From contig CAYGJN010000043.1 in NCBI GenBank assembly GCA_964350135.1, positions 1-19,724 on the forward strand: a stretch of DNA of 19,724 nt, written 5' to 3'. How positions within the stretch are numbered: the first letter of the stretch is position 1; the number at the start of each line of letters is the position of its first letter. Positions 6,867 to 13,237 of the stretch are shown one piece after another. The DNA comes from CAYGJN01 sp964350135. Its GTDB lineage: Bacteria; Bdellovibrionota; Bacteriovoracia; Bacteriovoracales; Bacteriovoracaceae. The notes beneath the pieces are model-generated. The model did no database searches. It worked only from the letters and a program-made list of their open reading frames with translations, and had not been told where the DNA came from. The translations under genes were made by a program, and so were the position numbers.

Positions 6867-7790
6867 CTATATTAAATCTGGTTTTCTAAAATCTGCTTGC
6901 TCTGTCATAAAATGTGAAAACTGAACTAGGTAGCCACAACTAAGATGTGTTCTCACATGATCAACCCTATTATAGTGACTCGCAAACTCAATTGGTTCAT
7001 CAATATCGTATGTAATTAAATCAAAGCTTGTTGGTTTTAATAATTGAACAACTTTATTTAAAAGATCAGCTCTGTTGCCATCCAAGCTTAAGCTTGTTTC
7101 AAAGCTAACATAACTATGTCCCTGTTCAGGTGTGATATGAATAGTTATATAATCATCTCCCTTAACTCCATTTAATGAATAACCACAAGGAGAAAAAAGA
7201 TAATCATCTAGCTTGAAATCAGAAAAGAGCTCGTTAATTTTTAGAAGGCTTCGAATCTTATCAATATCTTGATTATGGCATTGGAGAACTTCTGCAGCCT
7301 CTCCTTGGATATGATACATAAGAAGCTCACTTGTCGTATCTCCTATAATTGGATGATAGGGACGGTCCAAATGAAAAAGATGATTATGATGCCCATCTAG
7401 ATAGCCAAAACGAAGAGCTACTCCTGGCATAAGTTTTTTAAGTTCATCTACATCTTGAGAAAATGATGTAAGTTGTCCGCGGCTATCATATTCATTTTTT
7501 CTTTGAAAGATTAAAGATTCAATATTCTCCGCTCCTACTTTCTCTATAGCACTTAAAATAGATTTTAAAAGCACCGTTCTCCCACAAGTGATCATAACAA
7601 ATCGATCATCCCAAACAAAAAGAGAGGACTCTGAAAGAAGATAGGCCGTTAGCTGATTTGATTCAATTTTAGACAGTATAGTAGCATTACAACGCTTAAC
7701 AACTTCTTCCCAATAATTATCTCCAAAGCCACGTAGATTATGGCCTTTTATAACTACTTCAACTTTTTTTTCTGATCCTTCAAACAACAT
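6867..7790 (-). CDS. speD: S-adenosylmethionine decarboxylase, eukaryotic type
   Basis: The 307-aa protein matches the animal/plant/yeast AdoMet decarboxylase family (Pfam SAM_decarbox), not the short bacterial SpeD. Compared from memory with the human enzyme, key residues align: FEGSE (Glu4 and Glu7, human Glu8 and Glu11), the self-cleavage site YLLSESSLF (between Glu54 and Ser55; Ser55 becomes the pyruvoyl group), MITCG (Cys69, human Cys82), FSPCGYSLNG (Phe199, Ser205, human Ser229) and TIHITPE (His218, human His243). It should split into a 54-residue beta chain and a 253-residue alpha chain. It supplies decarboxylated AdoMet to SpeE, encoded next. GAAGG lies seven bases upstream of the ATG. 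Presence in a bacterium suggests ancient transfer or a rare bacterial lineage of this class. Confidence 0.94.
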   Translation of the reverse strand: MLFEGSEKKVEVVIKGHNLRGFGDNYWEEVVKRCNATILSKIESNQLTAYLLSESSLFVWDDRFVMITCGRTVLLKSILSAIEKVGAENIESLIFQRKNEYDSRGQLTSFSQDVDELKKLMPGVALRFGYLDGHHNHLFHLDRPYHPIIGDTTSELLMYHIQGEAAEVLQCHNQDIDKIRSLLKINELFSDFKLDDYLFSPCGYSLNGVKGDDYITIHITPEQGHSYVSFETSLSLDGNRADLLNKVVQLLKPTSFDLITYDIDEPIEFASHYNRVDHVRTHLSCGYLVQFSHFMTEQADFRKPDLI

Positions 7791-7792
7791 TT

Positions 7793-8266
7793 TTATACCT
7801 TCTCTTTTTGAGGATACGGATCTTTATTTAAAAAAATGAATTCATGAATCACAGGAGCTAACTCAATTTGTTTATCATAATAGAAAACTTCATAATCACG
7901 ATCATCTATAAAAAGACTCGTGCTTTCATCTAATTGAAGTTTAGTCTCCATCTCTTTATGTAGAATAACGGCATCAATTTCTGTTTTGAGGATACATTCA
8001 ATAACATCATAAGTTTTCACACAATAAGCAAGATATTGAGTATCTATTTCACCATTAATAAGAAGGTAGTCACCAAGAGCGTCTTTTTCATCACGAATTA
8101 ACTCCAAGTCTAATTTTAGATATGAGGTCTCACCGTTAATATCTTCACTATCAACTTCTTCATTAAGTTCTTCTAAAATTTTTTTTACCCAATCTGTTTT
8201 TTCATCTATCAAAAGATCTTGAGGTAATTTTAAGGCAAGTGTATTTAAGTAGAAACTCTCTTTCAT
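7793..8266 (-). CDS. DUF177/YceD-like protein, divergent
   Basis: The 157-aa acidic protein has the general plan of the DUF177 (YceD) family: N-terminal beta/helix segment, central YLLINGEIDTQYLAYCVKTYDVIE (67-90) where family members usually have a CxRCL knuckle, then VFYYDKQIELAPVIHEFIFLN (127-147), like the conserved ...y..g..idL...v.E.l.L block. Here the knuckle keeps only one Cys (C82), and the C-terminal Cys pair found in many members is absent. In E. coli YceD affects 23S rRNA accumulation and sits before rpmF. Here it lies immediately after the cysS stop (zero gap) and two bases before speD, so it is an operon member. Assignment rests on pattern and length only and could be wrong. Confidence 0.5.
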   Translation of the reverse strand: MKESFYLNTLALKLPQDLLIDEKTDWVKKILEELNEEVDSEDINGETSYLKLDLELIRDEKDALGDYLLINGEIDTQYLAYCVKTYDVIECILKTEIDAVILHKEMETKLQLDESTSLFIDDRDYEVFYYDKQIELAPVIHEFIFLNKDPYPQKEKV

Positions 8267-9724
8267 CTAATCACCAATTTTTACAGACCAAGACTTACCA
8301 GCTCCACCGTCTTGAAGTTCTATACCAAGTGCTGCAAGCTCATCACGGATTTGATCTGCTTTGCCCCAATCTTTTTCTTCTCTTGCTTTTAAGCGTTTTG
8401 CAACTAAAGCCTCAACTGTTTGAGTGTCAATTTTTTTCATACGGACAAGTACTTCTTGAATACGATCCAGCACTACTTTCGATGGCTCTTCAAATAAAGA
8501 AAGTATTATCCCTTGATCTTTTAGCCAAGACTGAAATCTCATGGCCGTAGCTTTAGAGTCATCCGTTATTTTTTTCTTGTTTAAATTAAGAGCATTAAAG
8601 GCCCTCACTACCTCAAAAATACAAGCAAGTACTTTTGGCGTATTAAAATCATCATTAAAAGCATTTTCAATTTCTTTCGTTTGCTTTTCCATAAGTTCAT
8701 TAAGCTTAGGGTTTACAACTCCGTTATCTGTACTCCCTATCTCTTTCGCATTTAAAAGAGCTGAGTGAATCCTATGAAGAGCGGCCATTGAATCAAAGAC
8801 CTTAGTGTCATCAATATTCATATGGGTTCTATAATGAGCGCTGAGCATAACATATTTAAAGATCTCAGCTGAGTAATTACCTACAAAATCTCTACACTTG
8901 ATAATATTTCCAAGAGACTTACTCATCTTTTCATTATCAAGATTAATAAAATTATTATGCATCCAATATTTTGAATAATGCTTGCAAGTTCTTCCCTCTC
9001 CTTGAGCAATTTCATTTTCATGATGTGGAAAAATTAAATCAATCCCACCACCATGGATATCAATACTCTCTCCCAATATGGATTGGATCATTGCAGAACA
9101 TTCAATATGCCAACCAGGACGGCCTTTGCCCCATGGTGATGTCCAATAAGGCTCACCCTCTTTAGCTGGTTTCCACAAAACAAAATCTGCAGGACTTTTT
9201 TTACGACTATCAACTTCAACTCTTTGCCCAGCCACAAGATCTTCTAATTTTTTTCCAGAAAGTTTTCCATAAGTATCAAATTTATCAATTGAAAAAAATA
9301 CTTCTCCATCAATGACATAAGCTACATCTTTTGCAACCAGATCACTGACAAAGTCTATAATTTGAGGAAGAAACTCTGTCACTCTTGGATTATGGTCGTG
9401 AGCACGAAGACCAAGGCTATTAAAATCTTTTTCAAACTCAGCAATATACTCTTCTGAAATTTCACTGGCCTCAACACCTTCATGTTTAGCACGATTAATA
9501 ATTTTATCGTCAACATCAGTGTAATTAAAAACATAGGTTACTTTATAACCTTGTCGTTCAAGCCAATTTCTTACAACATTAAAAAAAATAGGCCCTCTAA
9601 AGTTTCCGATATGCAAAAAATCATAAACAGTAGGTCCACAGACATACATTTTCACTTCACCTTCATTTAAAGGCCTAAATTCTTCAATGCTTTTTGAAAG
9701 TGTGTTGTAAATACGTAGACTCAT
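8267..9724 (-). CDS. cysS: Cysteinyl-tRNA synthetase
   Basis: This class I synthetase of 485 aa charges tRNA-Cys. It shows the signature CGPTVYDFLHIGNFRG (Cys29, then HIGN at 38-41), FNYTDVDDKIINRA (67-80), GRPGWHIECSAM (Cys209), IFPHHENEIAQ (His234, Glu238) and KMSKS (266-270). Cys29, Cys209, His234 and Glu238 match the zinc site that selects cysteine over serine. The C-terminal helical domain ends in ...RLKAREEKDWGKADQIRDELAALGIELQDG, typical of the family. AAAGGG lies just before the ATG, and a TGC-extended -10 promoter is visible upstream. It is first in an operon with the DUF177-like gene, speD, speE and the EVE gene, an unusual partnership that may couple translation and polyamine supply. 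Confidence 0.98.
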   Translation of the reverse strand: MSLRIYNTLSKSIEEFRPLNEGEVKMYVCGPTVYDFLHIGNFRGPIFFNVVRNWLERQGYKVTYVFNYTDVDDKIINRAKHEGVEASEISEEYIAEFEKDFNSLGLRAHDHNPRVTEFLPQIIDFVSDLVAKDVAYVIDGEVFFSIDKFDTYGKLSGKKLEDLVAGQRVEVDSRKKSPADFVLWKPAKEGEPYWTSPWGKGRPGWHIECSAMIQSILGESIDIHGGGIDLIFPHHENEIAQGEGRTCKHYSKYWMHNNFINLDNEKMSKSLGNIIKCRDFVGNYSAEIFKYVMLSAHYRTHMNIDDTKVFDSMAALHRIHSALLNAKEIGSTDNGVVNPKLNELMEKQTKEIENAFNDDFNTPKVLACIFEVVRAFNALNLNKKKITDDSKATAMRFQSWLKDQGIILSLFEEPSKVVLDRIQEVLVRMKKIDTQTVEALVAKRLKAREEKDWGKADQIRDELAALGIELQDGGAGKSWSVKIGD

Positions 9725-9751
9725 GTTTGCCCTTTAATAAATGAGCTTTTC

Positions 9752-9780
9752 TAGATAGCAAAAAAAGAGTTTTATTGCAA
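9752..9780 (-). promoter_or_regulatory. Candidate promoter of the cysS-speD-speE operon
   Basis: On the minus strand TTGCAA (9775-9780) is followed after 17 bp by TATCTA (9752-9757), which is preceded by TGC, an extended -10 form. The start would fall about 20-25 bp before the cysS ATG. It is divergent from the pyrC promoter candidate. Confidence 0.45.
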
Positions 9781-9785
9781 AGCGA

Positions 9786-9814
9786 TTGATAATATAACTT
9801 AATTATTTTAGATA
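9786..9814 (+). promoter_or_regulatory. Candidate promoter of the dihydroorotase gene
   Basis: TTGATA (9786-9791) and TAGATA (9809-9814) are 17 bp apart on the plus strand, about 26 bp before the ATG. The -35 is a 5/6 match and the -10 is poor; TATAAG at 9817-9822 is a better -10 but has no matching -35. Confidence 0.4.
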
Positions 9815-9840
9815 GTTATAAGCATTTAATAAGGATTTCT

Positions 9841-11103
9841 ATGGATCTTCTCATAAAAGGTGGAAACGCCTTGCTTCCAAGCGGCATTGAAGCAATTGAT
9901 ATCGCTATTCAAAATGGTCAAATTTCGGCCATTGGTGACCTCTCAGGCAAGTATGAACCTAAAAAAGTCATTGACGCCACAGGCCTTTATATCCTTCCTG
10001 GTATTATCGACTCCCAAGTTCATTTCAGGGAGCCAGGTGCTACTCATAAAGAAGACCTCACTACAGGATCTAGGTCGGCCCTTCTAGGTGGAGTCACAAC
10101 ATTTCTAGAAATGCCTAATACAAACCCAAGTACAACATCTAAAGAAGCTCTTTTACATAAAGTTGAAATAGCTAAAAAAAATTGTGTAACAAATTTTGGT
10201 TTTTTTATGGGAGCGACTGCTCATAATTTAAACGAGCTTAAAAACTCACATGAAATTCCTTATTGCTGTGGAATTAAAATCTTTCTTGGCAGCTCTACAG
10301 GAGATCTTCTTTTATATGAAGAGAAAAAGCTCGAAGAAATCTTTACTCAAACTAAAGGCGTGATTGCTCTTCATAGTGAAAACGAAGAAATGCTTAAGGC
10401 CAATATCTCTATTAGAGATAATGCAACATCGGCCCATGCTCACCCCCAATGGCGATCTGTTGAAGTTTGCCTAAGCTCAACTAAAAGACTTATTGAGATT
10501 GCAAAAAGATGTAATCGCAAGGTCCATGTACTTCATATTTCTACTCAAGAAGAGATTGAATTTTTAGAAGATCATAAAGATATCTGCACAGTAGAAGTTC
10601 TTCCACAACACCTCACTCTTAATGCTCCCGATTGCTACGATAAGCTTGGAACCTATGCCCAGATGAATCCTCCCATAAGAGAAAAGCGGCATCAAGACGC
10701 CCTTTGGAGAGGTATTAAAAACGGTACAGTTGATATTGTTGGGTCTGATCATGCTCCTCATACCAAAGAGGAAAAGGACAAGGGCTACCCCCACTCTCCA
10801 TCTGGTATGCCAGGAGTTCAAACCATGCTGCCTATTATGCTTGATCATGTAAATAACGGACGTCTTAGCCTTGAGCATATGAGCAGACTTTTAAGCTCTA
10901 ATCCAGCAAAACTATACGGACTTAATAAAGGACGAATTGAGCTTGGCTTTGATGGTGATCTCACTATTGTTGATCTAAAAAAAGAAGTCACTCTCACAAA
11001 TGAAATAATGGCCACAAAGTCTGCTTGGACGCCTTATAACGGCATAAAAGTTAAAGGCTATCCAACTCATACAATTATCAGTGGAATTGCTCATCAGATA
11101 TAA
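9841..11103 (+). CDS. pyrC: Dihydroorotase, class I-like
   Basis: This 420-aa amidohydrolase should catalyse the third step of de novo pyrimidine synthesis, carbamoyl-aspartate to dihydroorotate. Visible motifs are PGIIDSQVHFREPG (53-66), GGVTTFLEMPNTNP (83-96), GIKIFLGSSTG (144-154, with Lys146 a candidate carboxylated metal-bridging Lys), ALHSE (His178), VLHIST (His232) and GSDHAPHT (Asp303). In the first motif the usual DxHxH reads D-S-Q-V-H, so one metal-binding His is Gln; I recall this Gln form in other bacterial dihydroorotases, so activity may still be normal. The FREPG and GSDHAPHT blocks fit dihydroorotase better than allantoinase. AAGGA (9831-9835) precedes the ATG. It is transcribed divergently from cysS and alone. 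Confidence 0.9.
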   Translation: MDLLIKGGNALLPSGIEAIDIAIQNGQISAIGDLSGKYEPKKVIDATGLYILPGIIDSQVHFREPGATHKEDLTTGSRSALLGGVTTFLEMPNTNPSTTSKEALLHKVEIAKKNCVTNFGFFMGATAHNLNELKNSHEIPYCCGIKIFLGSSTGDLLLYEEKKLEEIFTQTKGVIALHSENEEMLKANISIRDNATSAHAHPQWRSVEVCLSSTKRLIEIAKRCNRKVHVLHISTQEEIEFLEDHKDICTVEVLPQHLTLNAPDCYDKLGTYAQMNPPIREKRHQDALWRGIKNGTVDIVGSDHAPHTKEEKDKGYPHSPSGMPGVQTMLPIMLDHVNNGRLSLEHMSRLLSSNPAKLYGLNKGRIELGFDGDLTIVDLKKEVTLTNEIMATKSAWTPYNGIKVKGYPTHTIISGIAHQI

Positions 11104-11123
11104 TTCAAAAAAGTTGAAGATAG

Positions 11124-12083
11124 TTAATTATCAGAAGAGATTTTGTGTGAGCCAAGCTCTTTCATTGCCTTGATGGCCAAATTTCCAGAAATATCTTGAA
11201 GACTATCTAATTTATCAAAACTTTTAACGGGAGAATTCCCTTTAAGCTCAATTGTTAATACTGGAATACTATTATCTCTCCACATATATCTCCCCAGGGA
11301 ACCAGGATAATGCCCAAAACGCTTCCAAGGAAGAATATTAAAGTCAGGGTACTTCATTTTGGGTCCATCGAAATCAAGATGCCCAAGAGGTGTATGAACT
11401 GAGATAATAAAATCAGGTTTAAAATCTTTAATATGCTCAATTAAGCAAAGAGTTTCAATTTCACTTGCTGGTCTTGGCCCTGGATATTTTCTCCAAGTGG
11501 AGCGGTATCTTTCTTTCCAAAGTTTATGGGCCAAAACATCCCAGTTTTTTGTTGGAAAATTTCTATTTATATCAACCCCATTTGCATTAGGACGAGTTTT
11601 AAGAACGAGACCATCAGGGTTAGCAACAGGGATAATTCTCCAGGAGTTTCTTGGATCTAAATCTGTCAGCCGCTCCATCCAAGATCTTGCAACAGAACCT
11701 GCAGGAAACTCATCCCCATGAACAAGTGCAATTGTAAGAATCTTTAATTGATCTCTTTTTTGAGACATTTTATCAAAATGATAAATTGGTCTATTTTGAA
11801 CACTTTGACAGGCATCAAGTTGTTTTACTTGATTACAGGCCTGCTCTAAACGATCAGGTTTTGCTTTACCAGGAAGCCCTTTCAAAGACTCAAAACATGT
11901 TTTACTTAAATTAGCAGTTTTAATTTTTGCTTTCTCTACTTGTTTTACAAGTTCAACCTTAGCTTCAATGACTTTTTCAGTTTTTGTTTCCGGCTGAGAA
12001 GTATTTTCATTTGGTACAAATGGGAATTTTGAGCAAGAGTAAAGAAATACAATGCATAAGAGCATCAGAAAAATTGATTTCAA
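11124..12083 (-). CDS. M14 carboxypeptidase lipoprotein, MpaA-like
   Basis: The 319-aa product begins with a lipoprotein signal (MKSIFLMLLCIVFLYSC; lipobox L14-Y-S-C17), then a Lys/Glu-rich linker (about 28-60) and an M14 domain. Zinc ligands are His122 and Glu125 in ALVHGDEFPAG and His230 in SVHTPLGHLDFDG; DINRNFP (171-177) binds the substrate carboxylate, and Glu279 in LTIELKG is the expected general base. The HGDE and DFDGP blocks resemble murein-peptide amidase MpaA, which cuts the gamma-D-Glu to diaminopimelate bond of peptidoglycan peptides; unlike MpaA this one is an exported lipoprotein. The start is TTG at 12083 with AAGG nine bases upstream; an internal ATG at 12065 would leave too short a signal. 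Substrate is inferred. Confidence 0.85.
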   Translation of the reverse strand: MKSIFLMLLCIVFLYSCSKFPFVPNENTSQPETKTEKVIEAKVELVKQVEKAKIKTANLSKTCFESLKGLPGKAKPDRLEQACNQVKQLDACQSVQNRPIYHFDKMSQKRDQLKILTIALVHGDEFPAGSVARSWMERLTDLDPRNSWRIIPVANPDGLVLKTRPNANGVDINRNFPTKNWDVLAHKLWKERYRSTWRKYPGPRPASEIETLCLIEHIKDFKPDFIISVHTPLGHLDFDGPKMKYPDFNILPWKRFGHYPGSLGRYMWRDNSIPVLTIELKGNSPVKSFDKLDSLQDISGNLAIKAMKELGSHKISSDN

Positions 12084-12102
12084 GTTTGTAAACCTTTTTA
12101 AA

Positions 12103-12216
12103 TTAAAGCCAGATCATTCTATCTTTCTTAGACATCACTGGCAATAATTCACCTAAGAATTCTAAGCACTTCCTATCTCTATAATTAAAGTCTCTAACTA
12201 ATTCTTGGCCAGACAT
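12103..12216 (-). CDS. Possible 37-aa small protein upstream of M14 gene
   Basis: A minus-strand frame, open from 12261 to TAA at 12103-12105, encodes from ATG 12216 a peptide starting MSGQELVRDFNYRDRK and ending KKDRMIWL. Codon choice (GAA, TTA, AGA, GAT) and the mix of charged and hydrophobic residues look like the real proteins here, unlike random AT-rich frames. No good ribosome site precedes the ATG; TTG at 12225 would add three residues, and the frame stays open 12 further codons beyond that. The consensus TATAAT at 12261-12266 lies just upstream, so it may be the first gene of a transcript continuing into the M14 gene, 19 bp on. It could also be the remnant of a longer gene or a chance frame. 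Confidence 0.38.
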   Translation of the reverse strand: MSGQELVRDFNYRDRKCLEFLGELLPVMSKKDRMIWL

Positions 12217-12260
12217 GCTTGCCAATTCATCTAAAGAATGAGATTTTTTGGCAGCGAGTA

Positions 12261-12266
12261 ATTATA
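12261..12266 (-). promoter_or_regulatory. Consensus -10 box before the small ORF and M14 gene
   Basis: The minus strand reads TATAAT exactly, with CC-T-A upstream. The expected -35 region has no good match, so the assignment rests on the -10 alone and on its position 45 bp before the small ORF. Confidence 0.35.
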
Positions 12267-12267
12267 T

Positions 12268-12299
12268 AGGTTAAAAATATCCCTATTTCGAGGTTAAAA
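12268..12299. repeat. Direct repeat AGGTTAAAA before folE2
   Basis: AGGTTAAAA occurs at 12268-12276 and again at 12291-12299, 23 bp apart start to start, close to two helical turns. The second copy lies 5 bp before the folE2 ATG and provides the only nearby AGG. It could be a regulator site or coincidence in AT-rich sequence. Confidence 0.35.
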
Positions 12300-12304
12300 C
12301 GTTA

Positions 12305-13237
12305 ATGAATCTAGAAACTCTTAGAAATAATAGTAATAAAATCCTAAGCCCTGAGGTGAAAGACCAAAGCGGACTAAGCGATTTTCAAAAAACTCCAGAC
12401 AACACAAGCATTGCCATTGACCTTGTAGGAATCGAGCGCTTTAGACTTCCTATCAAAATCGAACATCCTGGTGGTGAGCTTATGGGGCATGACGCACATG
12501 CTTCAATGTTTGTTTACCTAGAGGCCGGAAAAACTGGCGTCAATATGAGTCGCTTTTGCACCATCCTTCAAGAAGAAACGGCAAAATCACCGATCTCAAA
12601 TGATCTTATAGCAAATGTACTGGCCCGATTCAGAAAAGACTTAAGGGATTATGATAATGAAAAACTTATCCCTCGCTCTCAGTTGATTCTAGAGTTTTCA
12701 TACCCTACAAAACAACAATCACTTAAATCTGAAAATTGGGGCTGGCAGTACTACGATATTGTTCTTAAGGGTAATGAGTGTGAAAGCAAAACAACAATAG
12801 AGCTTACTTTAAAGTACGAATACTCATCTACATGCCCTTGTTCTCTCTCTCTTGCGAAACAATACGAACAAGATTACAGAGATGGAAAAACCACTGAAGG
12901 TAGTGGGATTGCTTCTGCTCATAGCCAAAGATCTATTGCAACAGTCACAACTGAATACAACCTTGATTCAGATTTTACCATTGAGTCACTTATTCAAATT
13001 TGTAGAAAGGCCCTTCCTACAGAAACCCAAAGCCTTGTAAAAAGAGTTGATGAACAAGCTTTTGCTATTTTAAATGGTGATAACCCAATGTTTGTTGAGC
13101 ACGCCACTAGAAGACTTTCTATGGCATTAAACTCTGATAAAAGAATATTGGATTGGACAGCAAAAGTTGAACATATTGAATCTTTGCATAGCCATAATGC
13201 AGTTGCAGTAATCTCTAAAACAAAAAATATTCAATAA
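12305..13237 (+). CDS. folE2: GTP cyclohydrolase IB (FolE2)
   Basis: The 310-aa enzyme converts GTP to dihydroneopterin triphosphate, the entry to tetrahydrofolate and queuosine. It belongs to the FolE2 family, unrelated in sequence to FolE. Signatures are GVNMSRF (78-84), SSTCPCSLSLA (174-184, with the active-site Cys), SAHSQRS (His206) and VDEQAFAILNGDNPMFVEHATRRL (248-271). FolE2 works with various divalent metals and in several bacteria replaces zinc-dependent FolE under zinc limitation. A direct repeat lies in the upstream region, but no Zur box was recognised. The ribosome site is weak (GAGG 11 bases away). Its TAA abuts the stop of the convergent IucA/IucC-like gene with zero gap. It is transcribed singly. 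Confidence 0.95.
   Translation: MNLETLRNNSNKILSPEVKDQSGLSDFQKTPDNTSIAIDLVGIERFRLPIKIEHPGGELMGHDAHASMFVYLEAGKTGVNMSRFCTILQEETAKSPISNDLIANVLARFRKDLRDYDNEKLIPRSQLILEFSYPTKQQSLKSENWGWQYYDIVLKGNECESKTTIELTLKYEYSSTCPCSLSLAKQYEQDYRDGKTTEGSGIASAHSQRSIATVTTEYNLDSDFTIESLIQICRKALPTETQSLVKRVDEQAFAILNGDNPMFVEHATRRLSMALNSDKRILDWTAKVEHIESLHSHNAVAVISKTKNIQ

Noticed and set aside
8239..9670. Several plus-strand frames within cysS
   Set aside because: They overlap a full-length cysS with all catalytic motifs and have none themselves.
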